Assembly (NCBI RefSeq): GCF_002899945.2
Contig: NZ_PPEG02000009.1
Location: forward strand, 262,243-326,242
Direction: 5' to 3'
Origin: Chryseobacterium viscerum
GTDB taxonomy: Bacteria > Bacteroidota > Bacteroidia > Flavobacteriales > Weeksellaceae
Length of the DNA: 64,000 bases
The notes under the pieces were generated by a model. That model was not told the DNA's origin. It saw only the letters and a program-made list of their open reading frames with translations, and ran no database searches. The position numbers and the translations under genes were made by a program. Below, in pieces: positions 49,771-58,143 of the stretch (positions within the stretch are counted from its first letter, which is position 1; each line of letters starts with the position of its first letter).

Positions 49771-51387
49771 TTATTGAATAGATTTTTTGATGCTGTATTG
49801 TGGTTGTACCGTGTTGGTCATATCAAGAAGGATATCATACACTCCATCTTCAAGTATTGGAAAATCATAGGCATCAAAGGCAACGCTTTTGCCATCATTA
49901 TTCAGCCCCAAATTATATCCCCAGTCGTTATTATACCTGAATTTAAAGTTGCCTTTATTCAGTTTATAATTTTTCAGAAAATAAATAGTTGGATTTTTAG
50001 GATCTGTCTGTAAAGGGATGTCTTTGTCTTTTCCGTCCCAGCCGATAGGAGTAGCATTTCCTATGATTCCCCAGGAAAGGGTATTGGTATTTCTTTTAGC
50101 TGTTTTCACAGTTCCATCCCAGAAATGAATGACAACAGTGTTTATTTTTCCGTTTTGATCCGGTTGAAAAGTGCAGGTGAATTTATCATCCAGTTGAAAT
50201 GATGTATTGCTTACCGGCAATAAGGAGTTTCTTGGATAACCTCCTTCTTTGAAGATGAGATGTCCGTCAGTAGCGGTTATATAGAAGTTTGAATTTTCCG
50301 TAGAATATACACCTTCCAGCTTTTTTAAGTCTTCTTGACTTACTTTTACAACTGGTGGAATTGTATAAGGTTTATTATACACTATGTTTTCAACCTGAGG
50401 AATGATAAAATGAGTGTGTGATAATTCCGAGTTGGAGATTACGATAAGGCAGATGTCATCCTCCAAAACCCTATAATATCTGCTTCTGTAACCTGGCCCA
50501 CCACCATCATGTCCCACTCTTTTTTTACCAAAACCAGACGAAATCTGAAATCCCAATCCATAGTGATCTTTGAGGTAAGGGGTAAAAGCTTTCTTTAGGG
50601 TTTCTTTTTTCAGGATTGTAGAGTTCTTGAGTGCTTCGTTGAATTTGAACAGATCGCCGACCGTTGAATACATAGCTCCTGCACCAAAAGGGTGATCAGT
50701 TTTGAAACGTAACGCTTCATTAGACCTTTTATCAGATAAAAATTCATATCCTAATGCTTTGTTTTCATCGGTAACACTATTGAAATGAAACCCACTGTGA
50801 TCCATTTTCAAAGGCTTCAGAATATAATTTTCTATAGCTTGGTCATAGTTCAGGCCTGAAACTTTTTTAATAATATAGCTGAGAATATAATACCCGGAAT
50901 TGGAATAATCCCAATCTTTTCCCGGAGAAAAATTCAAAGGTTTTGCAGAAATATATTTTATAAATGTTTCCTCATCTACAGTATACTCAGAGTTGGTATC
51001 ATTGGGAATTCCTGATGTATGGGAAAGCAGATTGGCAATGGTAATACTGTCTCCCTTAGGAAATTCAGGATAATACTTTGAAAGTTTGTCATTCAGAGAT
51101 AATTTTCCCTGTTCTTCAAGCTGAAAAATCACTGTTGCGGTAAACATTTTTGTGGTTGAGAAAACACGGTAAAGGCTGTTATTGGTATTTTTTTGTTTTT
51201 TAGGAGCATTTCTATAGCCATAGCTTTTTTCGAAAATAATTTTTCCTTTTTCAGCAATCAGTACAGAACCACTAAACAAACCCGCCTTTTCATACGTGGT
51301 GAATAATTGGTCCAGCTGTTTGGATTTTTGAGAAAAAAGAGGACTGGCTGCAAGCATTACAATAATGCAGGTTAGAATGGATTTCAT
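49771..51387 (-). CDS. Exported serine hydrolase of the beta-lactamase/penicillin-binding (class C) family
   Basis: A 538-residue protein with a signal peptide (KSILTCIIVMLAASPLFSQ). Catalytic motifs of the family: S-x-x-K in RVFSTTKMF (Ser77, Lys80), Y-x-N in WDYSNSGYYIL, and a late HDGGGPGYRSR in place of KTG. LLSHTSGIPND is also diagnostic. The C-terminal ~170 residues form an added beta domain seen in Bacteroidetes members. Likely an esterase or peptidase, D-amino-acid type possible, rather than an antibiotic resistance beta-lactamase. Confidence 0.92.
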   Translation of the reverse strand: MKSILTCIIVMLAASPLFSQKSKQLDQLFTTYEKAGLFSGSVLIAEKGKIIFEKSYGYRNAPKKQKNTNNSLYRVFSTTKMFTATVIFQLEEQGKLSLNDKLSKYYPEFPKGDSITIANLLSHTSGIPNDTNSEYTVDEETFIKYISAKPLNFSPGKDWDYSNSGYYILSYIIKKVSGLNYDQAIENYILKPLKMDHSGFHFNSVTDENKALGYEFLSDKRSNEALRFKTDHPFGAGAMYSTVGDLFKFNEALKNSTILKKETLKKAFTPYLKDHYGLGFQISSGFGKKRVGHDGGGPGYRSRYYRVLEDDICLIVISNSELSHTHFIIPQVENIVYNKPYTIPPVVKVSQEDLKKLEGVYSTENSNFYITATDGHLIFKEGGYPRNSLLPVSNTSFQLDDKFTCTFQPDQNGKINTVVIHFWDGTVKTAKRNTNTLSWGIIGNATPIGWDGKDKDIPLQTDPKNPTIYFLKNYKLNKGNFKFRYNNDWGYNLGLNNDGKSVAFDAYDFPILEDGVYDILLDMTNTVQPQYSIKKSIQ

Positions 51388-51517
51388 TTATTTTTTTTAA
51401 ATAAGACACTTTTAAGTGTGATAATATTACATGGGATTTCAAAAAATATTTTATTGATGAATGATTGAAGAGTTAAATCAATATTCATCGCTTTTATTTT
51501 CAATTATTTTTCTCATG

Positions 51518-52291
51518 TTATATTTTTTCAAAATACTTACCAGTAAACTGATACCGTATTTTTTTATCTGTAACTTTATAATCATCAAGGATTAATGGAA
51601 TGCTGATGATTTTCTTTTTAGGATCATATTCAATATCGTAATTTCTGATCTCATTATCCCGGTTAGATTTTGCCGAAAGATCAATTTCGTAACCAAGTTG
51701 GTTTCTGATACCGGTTTTTGTTTTAATAAGTTGAGCATTACTGTTGAGTTGACCGCCATCAATAGAAAAGACTTTTATGCTGTGGGAAGTGAGGGCAGAG
51801 CTGTATACCGCTGTATTTTGAGCGAGGTAATATTTTTTATCCTGTGATACAACATCGTTGATCTGATAATAAAATGTTTGTGGATCCATTTCACTGTTAT
51901 CACCTATTATTTTAGAATATACCTTCTGATCAGATTCATACTGGAATATATTTCTAAAGAAGTGCATGGTTCCTCCATTCCATGTATCCCAGGAATAGAT
52001 CCTGAACTTGCCATCTTCTGAAGAAGAAACCTACAGCCCATTTTTTCTGAGCGACTTAAAATCATACCTCATTGTTTGAGGATTGGAGGTGTGTTGAAGC
52101 AATAACTTTTCGAATTGATTATTAGCTACCGTAAGCGAATCATAAGCGTTTGTATTATGATCGAGATCGGCATACCAGTGATTGATTTTCTGGAAAGAAA
52201 GATCCAGCTCTTTCTCAATAGCAGTTATACTTTGTCCGGATACAATATTAGACAAAAGCAGAAAGAATAAGATTCCAGCTGTTTTTTTCAT
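51518..52291 (-). pseudogene. Exported protein gene interrupted by an in-frame TAG codon
   Basis: Two open frames lie in the same reading frame on either side of one TAG (52033-52031). The 5' part encodes a signal peptide (MKKTAGILFFLLLSNIVSGQ) and ends SLRKNGL; directly after the TAG the frame continues VSSSEDGKFRIYSWDTWNGG and TMHFFRNIFQYESDQ, well before the next Met. With the stop ignored the product would be about 257 residues, secreted, with a beta-rich C-terminal domain. The 3' part cannot be a gene of its own because its coding look starts upstream of any start codon. A nonsense mutation is the simplest reading; readthrough or a sequencing error is possible. I do not recognise the family. 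Confidence 0.8.
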
Positions 52292-52314
52292 GGTTTATTA
52301 GTGTTTATTTAGTG

Positions 52315-52689
52315 TTATTTTTTGCTTTTTAACTGGAATACATTCCCTTCAGGATCGATTCCGTCACACAGCCAGAAGGGGTAGTTGTCAAAAGTTTTGA
52401 TTTCTCTCATCTGGATATTTTTTGAGATCAGCTCATTTCTCGCCAATTCTATATCGCTATCAATTTCAAAAACGATTTTGGTATTGTTATCAAAGGTATA
52501 CCCCGGTTCTATTTTCTCAAGATATTGATCTCCGATTTTGTGTAATCCAATCTTTGCACCTCCCGCATCAAGCAAAGCCCAGATCGGATCTTCTTCAATT
52601 ACTTTCAGACTAAAGTTTTCCACATAGAAATTTTTGAGCAATGGCACATCTTTTACATAGAGAATAATGGTACTAAGCTGAGCATTCAT
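52315..52689 (-). CDS. VOC (glyoxalase/bleomycin-resistance fold) protein
   Basis: A 124-residue single VOC unit made of two beta-alpha-beta-beta-beta modules. AQLSTIILYVKDVPLLKNFY opens the first, and ending DGIDPEGNVFQLKSK is the usual second-module close with a metal-type Glu/Gln region. The His at the first metal site is not obvious, so it may bind a ligand rather than act as an enzyme. It lies 18 bases downstream of the RibD-C-type gene. Confidence 0.9.
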   Translation of the reverse strand: MNAQLSTIILYVKDVPLLKNFYVENFSLKVIEEDPIWALLDAGGAKIGLHKIGDQYLEKIEPGYTFDNNTKIVFEIDSDIELARNELISKNIQMREIKTFDNYPFWLCDGIDPEGNVFQLKSKK

Positions 52690-52707
52690 ATTGTATCAAT
52701 TTTTAGG

Positions 52708-53247
52708 TTAAGCTTCGTAGATAAGCTGTACTACACCAGATCTGAAAACATTCGTTGTAACCAGCTTTAAATTTAATTTTTCCTTTATGTCTTCAAAGAG
52801 AGGTTTCCCTTTTCCTAAAGCAATCGGATGTACAGATATTCTGTAAGTGTCAATAAGATTATACTGAATAAAGGTTTTAATAAGACTTGCCCCTCCATAC
52901 AGCCAGATATCTTTTCCACCCTGATTTTTTATTTCTGAAACTTTTTTTGCAATATCAGAACTGATAAAAAAAGCCTTTTCATCTTCCCTGTTTTGACTTG
53001 AAAAAACGAATTTATTTTTTGAATGAACGGATTCCCATAGTTTTTGCTCTTCCGGACCTGCATTTTCCTCCGGCTGATAATTTCCCCATGCATCATAACT
53101 TACCCTTCCGTAAAAGATAGTGTCTATCCCTGAAAGAAATCCATCAAAATCCATATCATCATCCATGATGCACCAATCTGTTTCTCCATTGGGACCTTCA
53201 ATAAATCCGTCTAAGGTAGTGGCAAGATTTAATATTACTTTTTTCAT
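52708..53247 (-). CDS. Dihydrofolate-reductase-fold (RibD C-terminal) family protein
   Basis: A 179-residue protein of the RibD_C/YwjB-YyaP family: NLATTLDGFIEGPNGETDWC, DTIFYGRVSYDAWGNYQ, IWLYGGASLIKTFIQYNLID and RISVHPIALGKGKPLFEDIK are the typical segments. The fold binds NADPH, and the standalone members have no settled substrate. It sits 18 bases before the VOC gene and could form a two-gene unit with it. Confidence 0.93.
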   Translation of the reverse strand: MKKVILNLATTLDGFIEGPNGETDWCIMDDDMDFDGFLSGIDTIFYGRVSYDAWGNYQPEENAGPEEQKLWESVHSKNKFVFSSQNREDEKAFFISSDIAKKVSEIKNQGGKDIWLYGGASLIKTFIQYNLIDTYRISVHPIALGKGKPLFEDIKEKLNLKLVTTNVFRSGVVQLIYEA

Positions 53248-53332
53248 TTTATAATACGTGTTGAATATTTTGAAATACCATGAAAGATAGGGGAATTTCC
53301 CCTTTTTTATGGCGGAATAAGATCGCTTTATT

Positions 53333-54094
53333 TTATTTCTCAGATTCTGTAACTCCGATCATCACCCCGAAATTTCCGTCTTTCTGAATCCAGTTTTTTT
53401 CCGGGAGATAGGTTCTCGAAACGTAGCCATCAAGATAAAGAGCATCTTTACAACCTGAATTTTTGAAAAACTGCGCCAGGGTAAAAAAACTGACTTCTTT
53501 CTTAGACATCGCAAAAATGAGTTCTCCGTTTTTCAGAATTCCTACGCCGTTTCTGATGTTCAGATTTTTAGAATTTTCCTGAAAAATGGGGTTGATTTTT
53601 CCATTGATTAAAAGCATAGGCCCGGATTGGGTCGCGTATCTGATGTTTTTACTTTGCCTGTATTTTTTAGTTTCAACAATTCCTGCCCGTTTGTTTTGGG
53701 TTAAATAAAATATTCCGTTAGGCTGAAGATAAAAGTTTCCGTTGCCTTGCAGGGTGTCTATGGGTTTCAGGGTTTTAAAATTTTCAATGTACAGACCTTT
53801 TGGAGCGTTGTCGGCCTCAAACATTCCTCCGTTCATAGCGAATACTAATTTTTCTTTTTTAGACTGGACATCAAGATTAAGACGATCAAGGCTTTTCAGG
53901 AGTTCACCTTTATCATTTTTCCAATACAATTGTATATTGTGTTTCTCAGGATTCACCTGATAAGTGATAAAACGATGATCATCCTTTACTTTTTCTTTAC
54001 AGCAAAAGCCAGAGAAGAGCAGAAGTGAAAGGAGAAAATAACGGATGTTTTTTATATTAAATCTCTTATTTTTTATTTTGAGAGTTTTGGACAT
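53333..54094 (-). CDS. Phosphodiester glycosidase (NAGPA, DUF2233) family lipoprotein
   Basis: A 253-residue protein with a basic N-terminus, hydrophobic stretch and lipobox-like LLLFSGFCC, so it is probably lipidated. The NAGPA core is clear: LVFAMNGGMFEADNAPKGLY, GNFYLQPNGIFYLTQNKRAG, IRYATQSGPMLLINGK, IRNGVGILKNGELIFAMS and a late DALYLDGYVSR. This family cleaves phosphodiester-linked sugars such as GlcNAc-1-P caps and may act on cell-wall polymers. A single gene on the minus strand. Confidence 0.92.
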   Translation of the reverse strand: MSKTLKIKNKRFNIKNIRYFLLSLLLFSGFCCKEKVKDDHRFITYQVNPEKHNIQLYWKNDKGELLKSLDRLNLDVQSKKEKLVFAMNGGMFEADNAPKGLYIENFKTLKPIDTLQGNGNFYLQPNGIFYLTQNKRAGIVETKKYRQSKNIRYATQSGPMLLINGKINPIFQENSKNLNIRNGVGILKNGELIFAMSKKEVSFFTLAQFFKNSGCKDALYLDGYVSRTYLPEKNWIQKDGNFGVMIGVTESEK

Positions 54095-54157
54095 AATGTA
54101 GTTTTCAGAACAAATATATTGCTTTCGGCTTATTCATTAAGACAGTTTTATGGTATT

Positions 54158-54814
54158 TCAACGTTGCTGTTTTTTGCGTAAAATAATTAAAGCTATCAGA
54201 AACATGACGATCACAAATGTTGAAATATAAATGATTATTTTGTACCTGCTATTTTGTTGGATAAGCGTTGTTATTTCTTTTTTCTGTTCATTGATTCTTC
54301 TGTCATGTTGATTAAAATCGTCCACAACCAAATCTGTAAGTTCAGCATGATTGGATGCATCAGAACTTTCAGATAATCTTTTATGCTCAGTACTTAAAGA
54401 TTCCAGCTCCTTTAATTCTTCCGGAGAAAGCTGATCCAGCCTTTTTTGTACAAAACATTGACTGGAGTAGAGGAGTCCGGTATCTTTTTCATCATAAGCG
54501 AAAATTAAATATTTCCCTTTTTCTGTGAAAAGGACGTCACAAGAATGCAATGGAGAACCGAAAAGAGTAGCACTCTGTGTATAAAATTCATCGTAGTAAT
54601 CTGACTTGTAGATCTTATTGATTTTTACTTTGCTTAGAATATTTTGGGCAGTTTTGAATCCCGAAGGAACTTCTGTGACATCATATACTTCACCGATAAA
54701 AACAAAATCTGCGTTTTCAAAGGAAGACTTCAGAGTGGGGTCACCATTGCATTTGCAGGCAAGAATTTTTAAAGAAAACAATAATAGGAAAAGTAAAAAA
54801 GCTCTGAATTTCAT
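54158..54814 (-). CDS. Membrane-anchored protein with a netrin-like (NTR/TIMP) Cys domain
   Basis: A 218-residue protein: signal peptide (KFRAFLLFLLLFSLKILA), mature start CKCNGDPTLKSSFENADFVF, then an NTR-like domain with further Cys (HSCDVLF, SSQCFVQ), a charged coiled-coil stretch (~140-185) and a C-terminal membrane helix with a short basic tail. The CxC just after the signal peptide and the FxxADxVFxGxV pattern are typical of TIMP/NTR folds, which in bacteria are of unknown function. Its start overlaps the stop of the 54811 gene (ATGA). The ATG at 54814 was chosen by the signal peptide. Confidence 0.78.
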   Translation of the reverse strand: MKFRAFLLFLLLFSLKILACKCNGDPTLKSSFENADFVFIGEVYDVTEVPSGFKTAQNILSKVKINKIYKSDYYDEFYTQSATLFGSPLHSCDVLFTEKGKYLIFAYDEKDTGLLYSSQCFVQKRLDQLSPEELKELESLSTEHKRLSESSDASNHAELTDLVVDDFNQHDRRINEQKKEITTLIQQNSRYKIIIYISTFVIVMFLIALIILRKKQQR

Positions 54815-55245
54815 GGGGTCTGTTTTTTTCTTGATTGAAGGAACTTTATGACTGTGAAAATAAATACCCATACTATAAATCCAATGATAATAATCCACAA
54901 ATTAATATTGGTAAAGGAAAAATTTGAAAATGGCCACTCCAAACCAAAGAAAGTATTATTTATAAAATAAATAATATGGTAAATAAGAACGGATGTTATA
55001 AGGCTGAGCTGCTTTTGAGTACTAATGATTAAAATTAAAATTGTTGAAATTGCTAAAGAAATACCTGATACAATCATAATTCCAATAGGAATCATTGCTA
55101 TATCTCCGCTAGGTAATTTCAAGAGCTTAAGATATTCAGCGGAGATCACTGTGTTTAAAATTCCTATTAATAGGAAAATTCCGATTATTTGTAGAGTTTT
55201 CAAGTTGACGTGTTTTTTATTCTTTTTACAGATTAAATAATTCAT
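54811..55245 (-). CDS. Four-helix membrane protein of unknown function
   Basis: A 144-residue integral membrane protein with four predicted helices (residues ~16-35, 45-68, 78-98 and 106-130) and a basic cytoplasmic end. No family recognised. Its stop overlaps the start of the NTR-like gene by four bases, so the two are coupled. Its 5' end overlaps a short frame that may be the lost tail of the 55317 gene. Confidence 0.7.
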   Translation of the reverse strand: MNYLICKKNKKHVNLKTLQIIGIFLLIGILNTVISAEYLKLLKLPSGDIAMIPIGIMIVSGISLAISTILILIISTQKQLSLITSVLIYHIIYFINNTFFGLEWPFSNFSFTNINLWIIIIGFIVWVFIFTVIKFLQSRKKQTP

Positions 55246-55316
55246 TTATTTTCTGATACAGATTATTCAGATATTCATTCTGAGGAGCACAGTTGCCATT
55301 GCTCATCTTTAGAGAA
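55226..55316 (-). pseudogene. Possible frameshifted tail of the 55317 gene
   Basis: In a shifted frame the bases after the 55317 stop encode MSNGNCAPQNEYLNNLYQKI then NELFNL and a stop at 55228-55226. The peptide looks natural and has no start of its own apart from one Met. It may be the original C-terminus cut off by a frameshift. Read by eye only. Confidence 0.3.
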
Positions 55317-55646
55317 CTACTGGGTTAAATTTTTCTTTACAAGAATTGTAAACATTGGATCTCTTTTTTCACCTGTCCCCGGATCATATTCAGAGGTGTA
55401 TATTTTCTTTTTGACAAGAATATATTTATTTCCAATTTTTTCTATTCTGAGTAAATAATTTTCTCGGAATGCAGACCATTTGAAAAATTGATAGACTTCG
55501 TTACTTTCTTTAAATGAGGATTTATCAATACATTCTAAAGGTTTTTCCTTAAGCATTTCAGACATGTATTTACATGCGTTATCATTGTCCTGAGCTGCTA
55601 GAAAAACAAAAGGGAAGGTTAAAATGAAAGTAAATATTTTTTTCAT
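55317..55646 (-). CDS. Small exported protein of unknown function
   Basis: A 109-residue protein with a signal peptide (MKKIFTFILTFPFVFLAAQ) and a short mature domain with two Cys (NACKYMSEML, PLECIDKSS). No family recognised. The product may be shortened: the frame stops at FTILVKKNLTQ, and a natural-looking peptide continues in another frame (55316-55226). It lies in a run of small exported proteins that probably arose as orphan families. Confidence 0.65.
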   Translation of the reverse strand: MKKIFTFILTFPFVFLAAQDNDNACKYMSEMLKEKPLECIDKSSFKESNEVYQFFKWSAFRENYLLRIEKIGNKYILVKKKIYTSEYDPGTGEKRDPMFTILVKKNLTQ

Positions 55647-55687
55647 CAGGTAGTATAAGATTTTTTATTCATTGGTCAAAACCGCTA

Positions 55688-56323
55688 TCAATACATATTA
55701 CTTTTCAACTCTTTTATATTTTGAATAACATGTTGCTTTCCAAATTCTCCTAAATTAGAAATATAATTGCCATTTTTATCAATAGTTGTAGAACTAAAAC
55801 AGGGATAATGCATTTTGAAAAATAGCTTTTCAATCAATGCATTTTCGTCTTTCTGCCATTTGCTTGTTCTGGGATAATAGTATTTTAAACCTTCATTCTT
55901 TTTATAAACCCAAAAAATATTATTGATTGACAATCTGTTGACCTCTTCTTTAAAGTCTTTGTCAAAAATATTCCATTCCGACTTAGCATTCTTTTTATTG
56001 CATTTATCTATCCCTGGATAGTATATGATGATAATGAATTCGTTTTTCAAAGGAGCAATTTTGTTTAATGCTATTTTTAAAGAATCATATTCTTCAGGTT
56101 TTAATTTTCCTTTTGTTCTTGGTTGATAAAAAATGTTAGCAACTTGATCTTCTGTTTCAAATTGGTTATAGCTGTAGCCTATTTGACTAGCAATTTTTTC
56201 AAATTCTTCTTTTGATATCTTTTGAAAATCATAGTTATAAAAATTTTCAACCTTAGATTGCGCGTTTAATGCTTGAAACGAAATTAAAAGGAACGTAAAT
56301 AAATTTTTAAGTGTGTTTTTCAT
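55688..56323 (-). CDS. Exported protein of unknown function
   Basis: A 211-residue protein with a signal peptide (TLKNLFTFLLISFQALNAQ) and a mature domain rich in Tyr, Lys and Asn. I recognise no family. A -7 promoter box (TAGATTTG, minus strand 56347-56340) lies 17 bases before the ATG and is directly preceded by a 24-base perfect palindrome (56350-56373) placed where a regulator would bind, so this gene is likely under specific control. Confidence 0.7.
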   Translation of the reverse strand: MKNTLKNLFTFLLISFQALNAQSKVENFYNYDFQKISKEEFEKIASQIGYSYNQFETEDQVANIFYQPRTKGKLKPEEYDSLKIALNKIAPLKNEFIIIIYYPGIDKCNKKNAKSEWNIFDKDFKEEVNRLSINNIFWVYKKNEGLKYYYPRTSKWQKDENALIEKLFFKMHYPCFSSTTIDKNGNYISNLGEFGKQHVIQNIKELKSNMY

Positions 56324-56339
56324 AGTATTTGTTAGTATC

Positions 56340-56373
56340 CAAATCTACAAATTATGTAATATATTACATAATT
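56340..56373 (-). promoter_or_regulatory. Promoter with a 24-base perfect palindrome (operator candidate)
   Basis: The minus-strand -7 box TAGATTTG (56347-56340) is followed upstream after two bases by a perfect palindrome at 56350-56373, whose half-site is AATTATGTAATA. It fills the spacer and the -33 position, where a dimeric repressor would block polymerase. AT-only palindromes can arise by chance in such DNA, but 24 bases with no mismatch is rare. Confidence 0.55.
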
Positions 56374-56383
56374 GAGTCAATGT

Positions 56384-56953
56384 TTATCTATCATTTTGTT
56401 TTGTAAACCGTAAAGTATGAATCGCCTTTAAAAGCTCGTTCTGACTTTCTTTCGTTAGGTTTGTTCCGTATAGGTTGAAACGGATTTTTCCTAAGGATCC
56501 AGTCTTAATGCTGTCAATATAAACTCCTGCCATCCCTTTTCCAACTTGTTTTGGCTCTAATATTTTTGCCTTGTATCCATCAATTTTTTTATAGGTTATT
56601 TTACTTTTGATGAAATCCTCCTGATTTGCATTTGCATTGAGGATCATAAATGCGGTAGTGTCAGCTTCTGGATTTACTTTTAAAAGCTCGTTCAAATCTT
56701 TTCTGCTAATAATTGCATTTGTAGGTTCTTCCAATGAGCTTGAATAAGGTCCGTAATCATAAAAAATTGAATCGTTATTTTTGGTGACGATGATTCCGGC
56801 ATTGCTATCGTAAGCATCCGTTTTTAATCTGTTCCAATCTTTGGGAGCCTGAAATGTAAAGCTGCCAAAGTCCATTGATTTTGTTTTTTGAGAATTCTCG
56901 GAACAACTTAATAGAACCCATGCAATGACAATGAATAAAGATAAATGTTTCAT
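56384..56953 (-). CDS. Lipoprotein of unknown function (PsbP-like fold possible)
   Basis: A 189-residue lipoprotein: lipobox VLLSCSEN (Cys17), then a domain starting MDFGSFTFQAPKDWNRLKTD and ending KESQNELLKAIHTLRFTKQN. The F-x-F-x-x-P-x-x-W opening and the final helix plus LRF strand resemble PsbP/DUF1795-type small domains, which is only a fold-level guess. It is anchored in the envelope. The next gene upstream is far (57199), with a short frame and promoter between. Confidence 0.72.
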   Translation of the reverse strand: MKHLSLFIVIAWVLLSCSENSQKTKSMDFGSFTFQAPKDWNRLKTDAYDSNAGIIVTKNNDSIFYDYGPYSSSLEEPTNAIISRKDLNELLKVNPEADTTAFMILNANANQEDFIKSKITYKKIDGYKAKILEPKQVGKGMAGVYIDSIKTGSLGKIRFNLYGTNLTKESQNELLKAIHTLRFTKQNDR

Positions 56954-56987
56954 ATTTGGGTAATGTTTAAAATGTCAGCTTCATTTT

Positions 56988-57068
56988 TTATACTTCTGTT
57001 TTATTGGGATTCTCTATTTTGTTCGGTAAAACCCAATCTACATAAAGCTTTTTATTTTTAATATACAT
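56988..57068 (-). CDS. Very short open frame (26 residues), doubtful gene
   Basis: MYIKNKKLYVDWVLPNKIEN then PNKTEV and a stop. It lies 12 bases downstream of a good -7 box (TAGATTTG, minus strand 57091-57084) and before the 56384 lipoprotein gene, so it would be the first thing translated from that promoter. It may be a leader peptide, a small protein or the remains of a longer gene. Confidence 0.3.
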   Translation of the reverse strand: MYIKNKKLYVDWVLPNKIENPNKTEV

Positions 57069-57150
57069 ACTGTTATTAGTATTCAAATCTACATATAAAT
57101 GTTAGAATAATATTTTGTAATGGAAAGTCATTGTTAAGAGTGAAAAATAA

Positions 57151-57174
57151 AACCGCTCTGTTTTTCAGAACGGT
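57151..57174 (-). terminator. Terminator of the SPOR-domain gene (recurrent hairpin family)
   Basis: AACCGCTCTG-ttttt-CAGAACGGT; on the minus strand it runs into TTTTATTTTTCA. It lies 25 bases after the 57199 stop. Confidence 0.85.
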
Positions 57175-57198
57175 ATGTGAAAATTTATTTAATATTTT

Positions 57199-57996
57199 TT
57201 ATTTACAGATCAAACAGTCGCTGCCTTTTTCAATGGTGTTGCACCAGGTAGTTTTTCTGACAATATATGACATAGAATTAATTTCGTTTCTGACCTTCTG
57301 CAATTGGGATTCAGCTTCAATTTTTGAAGGATACCCCATAAGAACCGTTCTGAATGAACCTCCTTTTTTAATAATACTTGAATTATGATTGATCTTAATC
57401 GCTTTTTCAAGGTTGATATTGGCATTATCTATATCTGTACTTCCTGCAGCAATAATAAGCCACTCTGCATTTTCGTTGGTAGTGCTTGATAAAGGAGTCT
57501 CAAATAAATTTACTTTTCTTTGGTTCTCTTCATTCTGTTGTATTTGTTTGGGAGTTGGGTTAGCAATGGCAGAGTCTCGTTTTAAGTTGTTTTGTGCCTT
57601 TATATAATCATCATACTCCCGTTTAATGGTATTATAGTAATTGGTCCAGGACTTTTTCATTTCACCACTTGGGGCCACTATAGAAAGGTATTTTGCGAGC
57701 TGAAGCCTCACTAATGGACGTTCTTCGTTTTTAACATCATTCACGTACTTATCAAAATATTGGAGTTCTTTAACATCCTGATCTCTTTCTTTAAAGAGAT
57801 CTGTTACAATTAAAGTGACTGTACTGATAGCGAGAGATATGATAACCCATTTAAAGTAGGATAAAAATTTCTCAAGTTTATCAGGATCTAAGGTTCCTTT
57901 TTTTATTAGATAATAAACTATAAAAATGGATAGTAAACCTATCAGAATAAAGGATAGGTATAGATAAAATGATACGGTACCGGTATTTGAGAACAT
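57199..57996 (-). CDS. Membrane protein with C-terminal SPOR-like domain
   Basis: A 265-residue protein with two N-terminal membrane helices (residues ~9-32 and ~47-66), a helical charged middle and a C-terminal domain of about 80 residues. The latter (EWLIIAAGSTDIDNANINLE, FRTVLMGYPSKIEAESQLQK, MSYIVRKTTWC) has the beta-alpha-beta pattern of SPOR domains, which bind denuded septal peptidoglycan. The C-terminus has three Cys (WCNTIEKGSDCLICK). By topology both helices flank a short loop, leaving the SPOR-like part on the same side as the N-terminus, which is odd for a peptidoglycan binder. Confidence 0.7.
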   Translation of the reverse strand: MFSNTGTVSFYLYLSFILIGLLSIFIVYYLIKKGTLDPDKLEKFLSYFKWVIISLAISTVTLIVTDLFKERDQDVKELQYFDKYVNDVKNEERPLVRLQLAKYLSIVAPSGEMKKSWTNYYNTIKREYDDYIKAQNNLKRDSAIANPTPKQIQQNEENQRKVNLFETPLSSTTNENAEWLIIAAGSTDIDNANINLEKAIKINHNSSIIKKGGSFRTVLMGYPSKIEAESQLQKVRNEINSMSYIVRKTTWCNTIEKGSDCLICK

Positions 57997-58108
57997 ATTA
58001 CAATTTTTTATGGTTAATCAATGTTTTGTTTCACACATGTAATAGTCAAAATTACCCAGCATAAGTTTAATTGTCAATAACCCTTTTGTGGTAGATTTTA
58101 TAACACAA

Positions 58109-58132
58109 AACCACTCTGAAAACGGAGCGGTT
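58109..58132 (-). terminator. Terminator of the SHOCT-domain gene (recurrent hairpin family)
   Basis: AACCACTCTG-aaa-ACGGAGCGGTT, an imperfect member of the CCGCTCTG hairpin family, 12 bases past the 58144 stop, with T-rich sequence on the minus side. Confidence 0.75.
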
Positions 58133-58143
58133 ATGAATAATAT

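Noticed and set aside
53289..53303. AGGGGAATTTCCCCT palindrome as a terminator
   Set aside because: The T-run lies on the plus side where no gene ends, and there is almost no loop; on the minus strand no T-tract follows.
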